DNA of 64,000 nt. It comes from Marinoscillum luteum (lineage in GTDB: Bacteria > Bacteroidota > Bacteroidia > Cytophagales > Cyclobacteriaceae). The position numbers were made by a program, and so were the translations under genes. Below, piece by piece: positions 9,057 through 16,776 of the stretch. Position 1 is the first letter of the stretch; each line of letters opens with the position of its first letter. The notes beneath the pieces are model-generated. The model did no database searches. It saw nothing but the letters and a program-made list of their open reading frames with translations, and had not been told where the DNA came from. The DNA is taken from positions 372,001 through 436,000 of the forward strand of contig NZ_JBIPKE010000015.1 in NCBI RefSeq assembly GCF_044005705.1. The letters run 5' to 3'.

Positions 9057-9127
9057 CTCTTCTTAATATACCGAACATTTACCCTTTCACCTCTTCCTTT
9101 CTTTGTCATGAATTAAAGATTTAAACC

Positions 9128-10114
9128 ATGACACAAACAATGAAAGCAACAGTAGCCACAGGGTATGGATTGCCTGATGTGCTGCGATTACAAGTAGTAC
9201 AAAAGCCCATACCAAAATCCGATGAGGTATTGGTGAGGGTAATGACTGCCGCCGCTACCACAGCTGATGCCATGATGCGCACCGGAAAACCCTATATAGC
9301 CAGACTGTTTGTAGGGATAACCAAACCCAAAAAGGCCATTCCCGGAACCGGTTTTGCTGGAGTCGTTGAGCAAGTTGGCCAAGGAGTCACTGCATTTAAA
9401 ATGGGCGATCGAGTATTTGGAGAAACTACTTTTGGATTCAGCTCCAATGCAGAATACCTGACCATATCGCAGAATGGTGTCATTCTGCCTATGCCGGAAA
9501 ATCTGGATTTTTCTGAGGCCGCTAACTTCTGCGATGGTCATTTGACTTCCTATAATTTCCTGAAAGAAATTGCTAAAGTGAAGCCCGGACAGAAAGTATT
9601 GATCAATGGGGCCTCAGGTGCACTGGGGACTTCCGCCATTCAAATCGCCAGGTATATGGGAGCACACGTCACAGCAGTGTGTAGTGGTAGAAATGTTGGA
9701 TTGGTGCGGTCCCTGGGTGCTGATGAGGTGATTGACTATTTACAGAAAGATTTCACCAAGAGTGACAGAAAATACGATTATGTGTACGACACGATTGGGA
9801 AAAGCTCCTTTTCAGCGTGCAAAAATATCCTCTCAGAAAAGGGTATCTACTTATCCCCTGTTTTGAAATTTTCTTTGCTACTCCAAATGATTAAAACGTC
9901 ACTTTTTGGTCAGAAGAAAGCAAAGTTTGAAGCCACAGGTGCCAACAAAGAAGAAAAGCTCCGCTACCTGCTTTCAGAAGTGCTGGATATCTACAAAGAG
10001 GGAAGGCTAAAGACAGTCATTGATCGCCAGTTTCCATTAGAAAAAGTAGCTGAAGCTCACCAATACATAGACTCAGGTCGGAAGAAAGGCAATGTGGTCA
10101 TTGTGACCGCTTGA
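9128..10114 (+). CDS. NAD(P)-dependent medium-chain oxidoreductase (quinone oxidoreductase-like, zinc-free)
   Basis: 328 residues. The N-terminal GroES-like domain contains GTGFAGVVEQVGQGV and GDRVFGETTFG. The Rossmann domain has the nucleotide motif NGASGALGTSAIQIARYMGA and a following GADEVIDYLQKDF, all typical of zeta-crystallin/QOR-type MDR enzymes. The cysteine cluster of zinc alcohol dehydrogenases is absent. It probably reduces quinones or activated alkenes using NADPH in the cytoplasm; the substrate is unknown. The ATG at 9128 is followed closely by MKATVATGYGLP, the usual family start. Confidence 0.85.
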   Translation: MTQTMKATVATGYGLPDVLRLQVVQKPIPKSDEVLVRVMTAAATTADAMMRTGKPYIARLFVGITKPKKAIPGTGFAGVVEQVGQGVTAFKMGDRVFGETTFGFSSNAEYLTISQNGVILPMPENLDFSEAANFCDGHLTSYNFLKEIAKVKPGQKVLINGASGALGTSAIQIARYMGAHVTAVCSGRNVGLVRSLGADEVIDYLQKDFTKSDRKYDYVYDTIGKSSFSACKNILSEKGIYLSPVLKFSLLLQMIKTSLFGQKKAKFEATGANKEEKLRYLLSEVLDIYKEGRLKTVIDRQFPLEKVAEAHQYIDSGRKKGNVVIVTA

Positions 10115-10319
10115 AATAAGTCAAACCCCATAAATCATACTTGCGATAATACGGCAAAGAATTCCGCTGTTTGCTTCATAATTTATAGCTCGGCTCCATA
10201 GTTTTTATGCCTTCCGCATATCTTATGCATTTGGCTCCATAGCTCATAAATCTCACTTTCAGTCCTTCCTGACCTTTGTGAAAATTAATTAATCACGTAA
10301 ACATCAAAAAATTAAGACC

Positions 10320-10979
10320 ATGAAAAATCTATTTACAATTCTTCTATTTGCTTGCACGCTTAGTGCTTTTGCTCAAACCAGCTCACCGGAGAGTGTAGAA
10401 ACTGAAGTAGCCCACAAGTGGAGGGTAAGTTTACCTTATTTTATTATGACAGATCGCATTGGGCCGAACTTTGGAGACTGGGACGCTCACACAAGTACTC
10501 AAATGATAGAGCTCCATGTAAAGCGTAATCTGGATAATAAGAATATCATAGGATTGAAACTTGCCACCTGGCGATTGTTTCAACCGATGGGGATCCAGTG
10601 GTGGGATGGTCTACTGGATAAGTTAGAGACAGAAAGCGAATTCTATCCAGGACATGTGCGAGAAACAGGAATAGGTGTAACGTACCAACGCATGCTATGG
10701 AAGGGGCTATTCGCAACTGTTGAAGTTTTACCACAATTTCAAACGTATCTGGATGAAAGCGGTGATAAAATTGGTAACGATTTCAAACTTTATAATTCGT
10801 ATCACTTGGGCTACCATGTCTCCATTGGTAAGAAAAAACGATTTTTCATAGAACCTCAGGTTCATTGCCAGCACTGGATGTTTGACAGCAACGCTCCTGC
10901 TGGATTTAAGGAGCTGGACGATAAATGGAGAAACTACTTTCTTTTTGAGCCCAATATATACGTAGGGTTTAATTTCTAA
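10320..10979 (+). CDS. Small outer-membrane beta-barrel-like protein, hypothetical
   Basis: 219 residues with a clear signal peptide (MKNLFTILLFACTLSAFAQ). Alternating hydrophobic/polar strands and aromatic residues continue to a C-terminal YVGFNF ending in phenylalanine, the usual outer-membrane barrel signature. No family is recognised. The 205 bp upstream contain two copies of GGCTCCATAG (10192-10201 and 10233-10242). It sits just left of the second cassette run and shows no inverted junction copy, so it is read as resident. Confidence 0.55.
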   Translation: MKNLFTILLFACTLSAFAQTSSPESVETEVAHKWRVSLPYFIMTDRIGPNFGDWDAHTSTQMIELHVKRNLDNKNIIGLKLATWRLFQPMGIQWWDGLLDKLETESEFYPGHVRETGIGVTYQRMLWKGLFATVEVLPQFQTYLDESGDKIGNDFKLYNSYHLGYHVSIGKKKRFFIEPQVHCQHWMFDSNAPAGFKELDDKWRNYFLFEPNIYVGFNF

Positions 10980-11030
10980 AGTTTAGCTGCCTTGGAGCAG
11001 CGTGGGATATGCCAAAAAAAATCTACTGAG

Positions 11031-11177
11031 AACGGCTCATAACGTGATACTATGTTCAAATTAAAAACAGGAAAGAACGAAGTACTCCTTTATGGCCGTT
11101 AATGGTTTGTTAAGGATTCAAAAACCACTAGATTTGATATAAGCAGGCAACAGCCATTGGTGGTTGTGAGCCTGTTG
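11031..11177 (+). repeat. attC-like element 6 (start of cassette run 2)
   Basis: Outer arms AACGGCTCATAAC (11031-11043) and GTTGTGAGCCTGTT (11163-11176) pair almost fully. Inside is the core shared with elements 1 and 2: TAATGGTTTGTT, AAAACCACTAGATTTGATAT, GCAGGCAACAGCC and TTGGTGGTT. ACCACTA and TTGGTGGT can pair as an inner stem. The element ends at crossover G^TTA at 11177/11178. It follows the resident gene 10320-10979, so it would be the entry point of the run. Confidence 0.6.
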
Positions 11178-11202
11178 TTAGCACACATGCCACGTATCGC
11201 AT

Positions 11203-11649
11203 ATGAATCCTGAACTTTTGAAGTATTTGATATTTGGATTTGGCTTGGGAACTGCTCTGTTCTCATTCACCTTTTCAGATGACCTGATGAACCCGAACTT
11301 TTATCGAAGGTGCTTAACGGCTGGGATCGTATCTTTCATTCTTGGCTTAACATTCGAACTCACGAACTCTTTTAACGTGCCTAGTGGAATGACACTGCTA
11401 ATTATGTCAGCAGCACTGCTACACTTGATTCCATTTGAACTATTTAGAAGACTTTTCAAACACTACACTGGAACGAACCCCTACGTAACCTCAGCTTCTA
11501 GCTCAACTGGAGGAACTCCAATTGGAGGTTTTTGGCATAAATATCCGAGGAATAGAAAAATCCAATCCTCAGATTTTGCCTTTAGCTTTCTGCAAGCTCT
11601 CGTTCCAATTTTCACATTTATGCTTCTTGTATTCCTGATCAAGAACTAA
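11203..11649 (+). CDS. Cassette gene 4: small four-TM membrane protein, hypothetical
   Basis: 148 residues with four hydrophobic segments (about 4-22, 36-55, 60-78 and 127-146). A soluble loop between segments three and four contains a Ser/Gly-rich linker (TSASSSTGGTPIGG). No family recognised. The ATG is 25 nt after GTTAGCACAC (11177-11186). The exact inverted copy GTGTGCTAAC is at 11657-11666, seven bases after the stop, making this a complete cassette unit. Cargo of small inner-membrane proteins is common in integron cassettes, but no function can be given. Confidence 0.6.
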   Translation: MNPELLKYLIFGFGLGTALFSFTFSDDLMNPNFYRRCLTAGIVSFILGLTFELTNSFNVPSGMTLLIMSAALLHLIPFELFRRLFKHYTGTNPYVTSASSSTGGTPIGGFWHKYPRNRKIQSSDFAFSFLQALVPIFTFMLLVFLIKN

Positions 11650-11739
11650 GAAATACGTGTGCTAACAGACCTTTAGATTCACCCCATTGAATTATTTCAA
11701 GATTAGGACATAGCTTAATGTTCTAAAATTATGTTTAAC

Positions 11740-11890
11740 CAGAAAGGATACTGATAGGGGAACATTAACTAACAGGCCAGGTTTTGAAACCTAATTAGCG
11801 ATTAAATCCCCTATCAGATTATTTGGACAAACTTCAGGTAGAAATTAGGAACACCCCTTTCGGGTAAGTCCATTAACAAGGTTTAGAAGC
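11740..11890 (+). ncRNA. Candidate IS110 bridge RNA region
   Basis: The left non-coding end holds a strong long-range hairpin, CTGATAGGGG (11751-11760) with CCCCTATCAG (11808-11817). An internal palindrome AGGTTTTGAAACCT (11779-11792) lies within it, and a further small hairpin ACCCCTTTCGGGT (11853-11865) follows. Bridge RNAs of IS110 elements come from this position and consist of stem-loops with guide loops. The sequence shows the stems only. Transcript ends and guide loops are not determined. Confidence 0.4.
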
Positions 11891-11926
11891 ACATCCAAAT
11901 CCATCCTTCTTAGCAATCTTAAAGTT

Positions 11927-12931
11927 ATGGATTTTCAATTTTTCATCGGGGTGGATGTAAGTAAACTCACCCTCGACTTTGCGGTTTCCGATTCGCAATC
12001 AACGCGCTTTCATATTCAAGTCACCAATGATCTAAAAGGTATTCGATCATTTGTTGCCAGGTGTAAACAAGAAAAGGTTTCTCTAACCAACTCCTTGGTA
12101 TGCATGGAACATACAGGCATTTATAATAACAACGCCATCCAATTCTTCCACCAAAAGAATGTTGCCATGTGTATAGAACATGGGCGACAAATCAAACAAT
12201 CCATGGGAATGGTAAGGGGGAAGAACGATAAAGTAGACGCTTTGAGAATTAGTCAATATACCAGACGGTACCAAGATAAGATACAGCTCTGGGAGCCTGA
12301 AAGAGATGTTCTCGTAAAGATCAAGCATCTGACCGCATTGAGAAAAAGGCTCATCAACGCCAAAAATCAACTCAAAACCCCCATCAAGGAATCCGAAAAA
12401 TGGTTACCAAAAGCGTTGGTTAAGGAAATGAATAATGTCAATCAGCCTGCTGTCAAAACCCTCCAAAAACAAATCAAATCTGTAGACCAAAAATTGAACG
12501 CAATTATCGCTTCGGATCAGCAACTAAACCATTTATTCAATATAGTAACATCCGTCTCTGGAGTGGGGCCAGTACTTTGTTATGAATTACTTCTGACCAC
12601 TAAAGAATTCACATCAATCAAAGATCCAAGAAAGTATGCCTCCTATGCCGGAGTAGCTCCTTTCGATAACCTATCTGGAACAAGTCTCAAAGGAAGCAAA
12701 CGAGTCAGTCCAATGGCCAATAAAGCCGTCAAGAAAATACTTCATATGGCAGCTCTCTCAGTGGTAAGTAGAGAAGGCGAAATGACCGAATTCTACCGAC
12801 GAAAAGTTGATGAAGGAAAGAATAAAATGGCAGTCATAAATGCAGTTAGAAATAAAATTATCCATCGCGTCTTTGCTTGCGTTAGAAAAAATCAGAAATA
12901 TGAAGAAAATTATAAGGGCCAACTTGCATAA
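11927..12931 (+). CDS. IS110-family transposase (DEDD recombinase)
   Basis: 334 residues, normal length for the family. The N-terminal RuvC-like DEDD part has FIGVDVSKLTLDFAV (first Asp at residue 9), the Glu in CMEHTGIYNN and the paired Asp in KNDKVDALRIS. The C-terminal Transposase_20 part has SVSGVGPVLCYELLL, KYASYAGVAPFDNLSGTS and SPMANKAVKKILHMAAL, including the serine region used in strand exchange. No frameshift or stop is seen, so the enzyme looks intact. Confidence 0.93.
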   Translation: MDFQFFIGVDVSKLTLDFAVSDSQSTRFHIQVTNDLKGIRSFVARCKQEKVSLTNSLVCMEHTGIYNNNAIQFFHQKNVAMCIEHGRQIKQSMGMVRGKNDKVDALRISQYTRRYQDKIQLWEPERDVLVKIKHLTALRKRLINAKNQLKTPIKESEKWLPKALVKEMNNVNQPAVKTLQKQIKSVDQKLNAIIASDQQLNHLFNIVTSVSGVGPVLCYELLLTTKEFTSIKDPRKYASYAGVAPFDNLSGTSLKGSKRVSPMANKAVKKILHMAALSVVSREGEMTEFYRRKVDEGKNKMAVINAVRNKIIHRVFACVRKNQKYEENYKGQLA

Positions 12932-13197
12932 GGCGTAGAAATCACTATCGGTTATGTGCCTCCCGATAGCTATCGGGAGTGCTTTCTGGCTAGTTTCAGT
13001 GCAACTCGACCGTGAACCTGCCCATTCTGCTGACTTTTGTGCTTCTAGCTACATTTTTCTTTCTGGCGTTTGCCCTGTGGAACGAAGTGCTTCGTAGATA
13101 CTGTTGCGGGGGTTGGTCAGTTTCGCTAGTTTAGTGCTCTTTACAACTTGTGGGCATACCGCCCGCTAGTTAGACGTTATGGGGAATTGGAGCCACT

Positions 13198-13779
13198 ATG
13201 AGAGAACACCTTTTACTTTTGCTGATTGCTATTTCAATACTTTCTTGCGGACCATCATCTGAACAACTCAAATGCACTCAATCCGGTGAATTTGAGATAT
13301 GCACTCCGAACAACTGGAATCATGTAGAAACTGATAAAGCTATTTTCTTTAGCGGCTTATCAGATAGCATTAGGAACACATTCGCCATTATGCAGTCTCT
13401 GGACCTAGACTGGTCAACTGAAGAGTATATTCTTGAACTAAACAGGCAACTCACAGAAGATACAATCGAAGTATTCACTGGCTACACTCTCCAAAGAATG
13501 CAAATTGACGATATCCCAACGAACACTTACTATGTTCAGATTGACACTAAACTGGACAATCAAGAATATCGAGCATTTGGAATGGTTTGGAGAGACGATT
13601 CTCATCTGAACGAATTTATGATTAAGCGATTGGCTACCGACTTTGAAACCGGATACAAAGAGTTAAGCCAAGTGATATTTAACTTAAAAAGCGACGGCCA
13701 ATCCGTTTTTGACAGAGAAACCGAACTAGAATATGAATTAACATCATTCGAGGAGATAGCGAGAGAAAAATCCCCATAA
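13198..13779 (+). CDS. Cassette gene 5: lipoprotein, hypothetical
   Basis: 193 residues with a lipoprotein signal: hydrophobic residues 5-15 and the lipobox cysteine C17 in ISILSCGPS. The rest is soluble; the region around CTPNNWNHVETDKAIFF resembles proteins that open a small alpha/beta (PsbP/DUF1795-like) fold, but this is not firm. The ATG is 21 nt after GTTATGGGGA (13176-13185). The stop TAA lies within TCCCCATAAC (13771-13780), the exact 10/10 inverted copy. This is a complete cassette unit with surface or periplasmic cargo. Confidence 0.6.
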   Translation: MREHLLLLLIAISILSCGPSSEQLKCTQSGEFEICTPNNWNHVETDKAIFFSGLSDSIRNTFAIMQSLDLDWSTEEYILELNRQLTEDTIEVFTGYTLQRMQIDDIPTNTYYVQIDTKLDNQEYRAFGMVWRDDSHLNEFMIKRLATDFETGYKELSQVIFNLKSDGQSVFDRETELEYELTSFEEIAREKSP

Positions 13780-13994
13780 CAAACAATGAAGCGTGCTAAA
13801 ATCCTCCGCCCTTTTTGGAGTTGTCTCCAACGACCGAGAAAAGACTGGCGAGTTTGGCACCTTTCCTATTGAGGTTGAAGTGCCGCCAATAATCTTCTGT
13901 ACTTGGTCAGGCACGACAGATAAGCTACTTTTATCGGAATGAATTAAGCTCGGAGGCCACAGTGCCATCTCTGGGTTGGTAGTCATTGAAGACG
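13771..13994 (+). repeat. attC-like element 8 (end of cassette run 2)
   Basis: TCCCCATAAC (13771-13780), a 3-nt spacer and CAATGA (13784-13789) face TCATTG (13983-13988), AAGAC and G at 13994. This is the same R''-spacer-L''...L'-spacer-G order as element 3, whose right end is TAGACG^TTA. Here G is followed by CATG instead of TTA, so no cassette comes next. The interior has hairpins such as GGAGTTGTCTCC. No gene is seen in the 216 bp. Confidence 0.5.
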
Positions 13995-13995
13995 C

Positions 13996-15348
13996 ATGAA
14001 ACAATTAATCATTCTAATAACGATTTCTCTAATAGTAAGCTGTACTTCCAACAAGTCAGAACACTTTGATTTGGTGATATCCAATGTCAACCTAATTGAT
14101 GGGACGGGGAAATCTCTGCAGACCGGAGTTTCAATAGGAATCAACGATGGCAAAATAGCTGCGATTGGTACTACATTATCGGGTAGTCAGAGAAATCATA
14201 TTGACGGAACGGGGAAGTTTGTCATTCCAGGATTATTTGACTGCCATGTTCACACCGGGAATTTTGAAAGGGATTTTCCGAGGTTTGTCCATTATGGAGT
14301 GACTTCAGTCTTTGTCACAGGTGGAGGGTTGTGCACAAACGACTTCTATGCTTCAATGCGTAAACAGGGGAATCAGGATTCCATACCAGCTCCTTTTGTT
14401 TTTCATACAAGTCAGCACTTTACTATGGAGGGACGTCATCCAGCCAAGACATACAAGAGCAGCAACTGGCGTGATGGCATAACGATTTTTTATTTGAAGG
14501 ATACTTTACAGATTGAAGATCTTGTCAAGGAAGTATCTCAATACCCGATTGTTGGCATCAAGCTAACAATTGAAGATGGCCCTGCTCCTCCGTTTGTTAA
14601 AAGAATACCACAATCATTTATTAATAAAACGGTAAAGGAAGCCTCTAAACATGGTCTTGAGGTATTTGCGCATGTGAGTGATAACGTGGAACTCGAAATG
14701 GCAATCAATGGTGGTGTTCAAAACCTTGTTCATTTTACTGGAGTAAATATTGATCCTGAGGATAGCATACAAGTAAGACTTCTTCAGAAATTTGCAGAGA
14801 GAAACCCATATTGGGTAACTACATTAATGATTGATAAGTCGTTCCTTTATCCCATACACCCCGAGTGGTTTGAGTCGAAATCAATGCTTAGTGTATACAA
14901 AGAAGCAGTAAACGCACTCACACCAGAATTAATTGATCGAGGAAAAATTTATATTCAGATTCTGATGGACGAATATGGAATAAATGAAAACAGTCTTGAA
15001 GCTTTCATGCTCCCTCAAGTTGAAGATATCAAATTCTTGGATGAAATGGGATTTAACATGGTTCTGGGTACAGATACTGGAAATGATTTCAATTTTCCAG
15101 GATACAGTCTTCATGAAGAAATGCAACTACTGGAACTAGGCGGAATGGAACCAATCGAAATCATAAAAATGGGAACACTTAATGCTGCTGAAATGCTACA
15201 TGCACAGGATAGCTTGGGTTCTATTAAGGTAGGAAAAATCGCAAATATGGTATTGCTTGATAAGAGCCCTCTTGAAAACATAAATAACACCTTGTTGATT
15301 AATTCTGTAATCAAGAGGGGTAGAATTCAGGAACGACTTGATCAATAA
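13996..15348 (+). CDS. Amidohydrolase-family lipoprotein
   Basis: 450 residues. Lipobox cysteine C16 (LIVSCTS). The metal-dependent hydrolase fold is shown by GKFVIPGLFDCHVHTGNF with HxH at H84/H86, an EVFAHVSD histidine, and VLGTDTGNDF with the catalytic aspartate. GSIKVGKIANMVLLDKSPLENI closes the composite domain, as in imidazolonepropionase-like amidohydrolases. It acts in the periplasm or outer envelope; the substrate is unknown. The ATG starts two bases after the presumed end of attC-like element 8, so its original upstream region may have been replaced by the array. Confidence 0.85.
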   Translation: MKQLIILITISLIVSCTSNKSEHFDLVISNVNLIDGTGKSLQTGVSIGINDGKIAAIGTTLSGSQRNHIDGTGKFVIPGLFDCHVHTGNFERDFPRFVHYGVTSVFVTGGGLCTNDFYASMRKQGNQDSIPAPFVFHTSQHFTMEGRHPAKTYKSSNWRDGITIFYLKDTLQIEDLVKEVSQYPIVGIKLTIEDGPAPPFVKRIPQSFINKTVKEASKHGLEVFAHVSDNVELEMAINGGVQNLVHFTGVNIDPEDSIQVRLLQKFAERNPYWVTTLMIDKSFLYPIHPEWFESKSMLSVYKEAVNALTPELIDRGKIYIQILMDEYGINENSLEAFMLPQVEDIKFLDEMGFNMVLGTDTGNDFNFPGYSLHEEMQLLELGGMEPIEIIKMGTLNAAEMLHAQDSLGSIKVGKIANMVLLDKSPLENINNTLLINSVIKRGRIQERLDQ

Positions 15349-15393
15349 AAATGACCGCCAATCGAGTAGACGGCCGATGAGCGATAAGCCCAC

Positions 15394-15443
15394 CGGTGCG
15401 CCTCACACTTTTATCGATACTTGCCGGGCACGGGGCCGCACCG
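15394..15443. other. Structured GC-rich intergenic stretch
   Basis: CGGTGCG (15394-15400) and CGCACCG (15437-15443) are perfect inverted copies. GCGATAA upstream also faces TTATCG in between. The gap between the amidohydrolase and the next gene (15349-15481) is unusually GC-rich compared with its left neighbour. It could be a hairpin or a remnant of another repeat. Confidence 0.3.
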
Positions 15444-15481
15444 CATCATTACTCGGACACTAAGCATAACACACTGCAACT

Positions 15482-16018
15482 ATGGAAAAACTCACCCACC
15501 TTTGGAACGGAGCTACCTATCAGGACCATCTACTTCAATCCTATCGTGGATTTCATCTAACCATTCAATCCCTATTGATTGCGGTGGGAACAGGGTTGTC
15601 GATTGCCGTCATCGCTTTTGCCGACTTACCCCGGGTTTGGGCCGCCTATATCATCCTTCTTGCCATAACCACCCTCGCGGTGTACTTGCTTTGGTCTATG
15701 CAAGCCCTCATAAAGGCCAGAGGCACTGATGTGGACTATTTCCACAAGGAGATCATTCTTGAGGAACAATCACTCCCCAGGGAGCAACAGGTGCTTACGG
15801 CATTCAAGGTCGAACAAAAGTTCAACAGAGGTAAAGTGGACATCCACGAATATTTTGCAAGCTTTGAACTTACCCCAGCCATCAGGAACCAACTCACCGA
15901 AAAGGGCAAAGGACACACCAGAAAACTTCTTGATAAGTATCTGTTCTGGGGATTTTATGCCGTTTGGCTTAGTTTGCACGTGGTGTGCATCTGGCGAATT
16001 GCTGACCTCACTTTCTGA
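15482..16018 (+). CDS. Hypothetical membrane protein, three TM segments
   Basis: 178 residues. Two hydrophobic segments lie near the N-terminus (IQSLLIAVGTGLSIAVIAFA and YIILLAITTLAVYLLWSM) and one at the C-terminus (FWGFYAVWLSLHVVCIW). A charged cytoplasmic-looking middle part carries EQSLPREQQV. No family recognised. It stands alone, with a Crp-type regulator 128 bp downstream. Confidence 0.6.
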   Translation: MEKLTHLWNGATYQDHLLQSYRGFHLTIQSLLIAVGTGLSIAVIAFADLPRVWAAYIILLAITTLAVYLLWSMQALIKARGTDVDYFHKEIILEEQSLPREQQVLTAFKVEQKFNRGKVDIHEYFASFELTPAIRNQLTEKGKGHTRKLLDKYLFWGFYAVWLSLHVVCIWRIADLTF

Positions 16019-16146
16019 TACGTAACAACTGACCCGTTGGCCTATTTTGACCCTTGTATCTCCCTTTGAATCTGGCCATTTAGACTCAGGCGACCTCATG
16101 GACTATCAGAATTGAATTCTTATCTTGTGAGCAAATTTTTCGCACC

Positions 16147-16719
16147 ATGTCCACCCACCCGATTGTCGGCATCTTCAATGCCATAGCGCCGCTGAATACT
16201 GAGATTCAAACCCGCCTGGAGCAAATAATCGTCCACAACATTTTTCCAAAAAATACCGCACTGCTGGAGATCGGGAAAAAGGCTCAGTCTATGTTTTTCA
16301 TCCACAAAGGGCTGGCCAGGGCTTTCTATTTTCATGATGGCAGGGACGTCACGGACTACTTCGCTACGGATGGGCAGTTTATCGGGGCTGTACCCAGTCT
16401 TTTTACAGGTCTTCCAAGCCAAAAAGGCATTCACCTGATCGAAGAATCGGATATCTATCACTTCGCTGCTTCAGACTTTGAAAAGCTCTGCGCCGAGTAC
16501 CACGTGATCGAGCACATCGCCAGACGAATGACCAACTTTGCAATGATCCAGGAGCAGGAACGCATCGAAAGTTTGCGGTTTTACTCCATGAAGGAGCGCT
16601 ATGAGCTCATGGAAAAAAAGTACCCCGGCATTATGAACCGCTGCCCGCTTCACTACATAGCCTCCTACCTCGGCACCACGCAGGTGAGCATCAGCAGGAT
16701 TCGTGCTGGCGTCCAGTAG
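16147..16719 (+). CDS. Crp/Fnr-family transcriptional regulator
   Basis: 190 residues. The cyclic-nucleotide-binding fold spans about residues 15-115 (LLEIGKKAQSMFFIHKGLAR, then DYFATDGQFIGAVPSLFTG). The C-terminal HTH reads LHYIASYLGTTQVSISRIRA, the usual Bacteroidota Crp-type end. The phosphate-binding arginine/serine pair of true cAMP receptors is not obvious, so the ligand is unknown. It lies 57 bp upstream of an FAD monooxygenase on the same strand and is a likely local regulator. Confidence 0.85.
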   Translation: MSTHPIVGIFNAIAPLNTEIQTRLEQIIVHNIFPKNTALLEIGKKAQSMFFIHKGLARAFYFHDGRDVTDYFATDGQFIGAVPSLFTGLPSQKGIHLIEESDIYHFAASDFEKLCAEYHVIEHIARRMTNFAMIQEQERIESLRFYSMKERYELMEKKYPGIMNRCPLHYIASYLGTTQVSISRIRAGVQ

Positions 16720-16776
16720 TCTTTTTAACATATGTAAAAGGGACTTCATTCTGAGCATCACAACTTTGTCGCCACT

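Larger units (their letters stand above)
11667..12947 (+). mobile_element. IS110-family insertion sequence inside attC-like element 7
   Basis: One transposase gene is preceded by a structured 260 bp non-coding stretch and followed by only about 16 bp before the attC-like sequence resumes. That is the IS110 layout (long left non-coding end, short right end). Ends were set by where attC-like sequence stops and restarts and are approximate. No terminal inverted repeats or target duplications are visible, as usual in IS110. The related IS1111-attC elements are known to target attC sites, which agrees with this position. Confidence 0.6.
11657..13176 (+). repeat. attC-like element 7 (long type), split by an IS110 insertion
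   Basis: R'' is GTGTGCTAAC (11657-11666). The main body resumes near 12948 with CGGTTATGTGCC, which pairs imperfectly with GGGCATACCG in the right arm. It ends GCCCGCTAGTTAGAC and crossover G^TTA at 13176/13177. The body has a perfect palindrome CTCCCGATAGCTATCGGGAG (12960-12979) and the family blocks AGTGCTTTCTGGCT, CTGCCCATTCTG, GAACGAAGTGCTTC and TTTAGTGCT shared with elements 4 and 5. The insertion therefore lies in the left arm, between R'' and L''. Confidence 0.55.

Noticed and set aside
11667..12947. Terminal inverted repeats or target duplication for the IS
   Set aside because: None could be seen, and IS110 elements normally lack them, so boundaries were placed only from the interrupted attC-like element.
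3427..13994. CRISPR array
   Set aside because: The repeats are few, long, unequal and separated by genes of about 450-1050 bp, with no regular spacer length.
15349..15481. A ninth attC-like element after the amidohydrolase
   Set aside because: There are hairpins but no G^TTA junction paired with an inverted box, and none of the shared cores, so it was left as a structured intergenic stretch.
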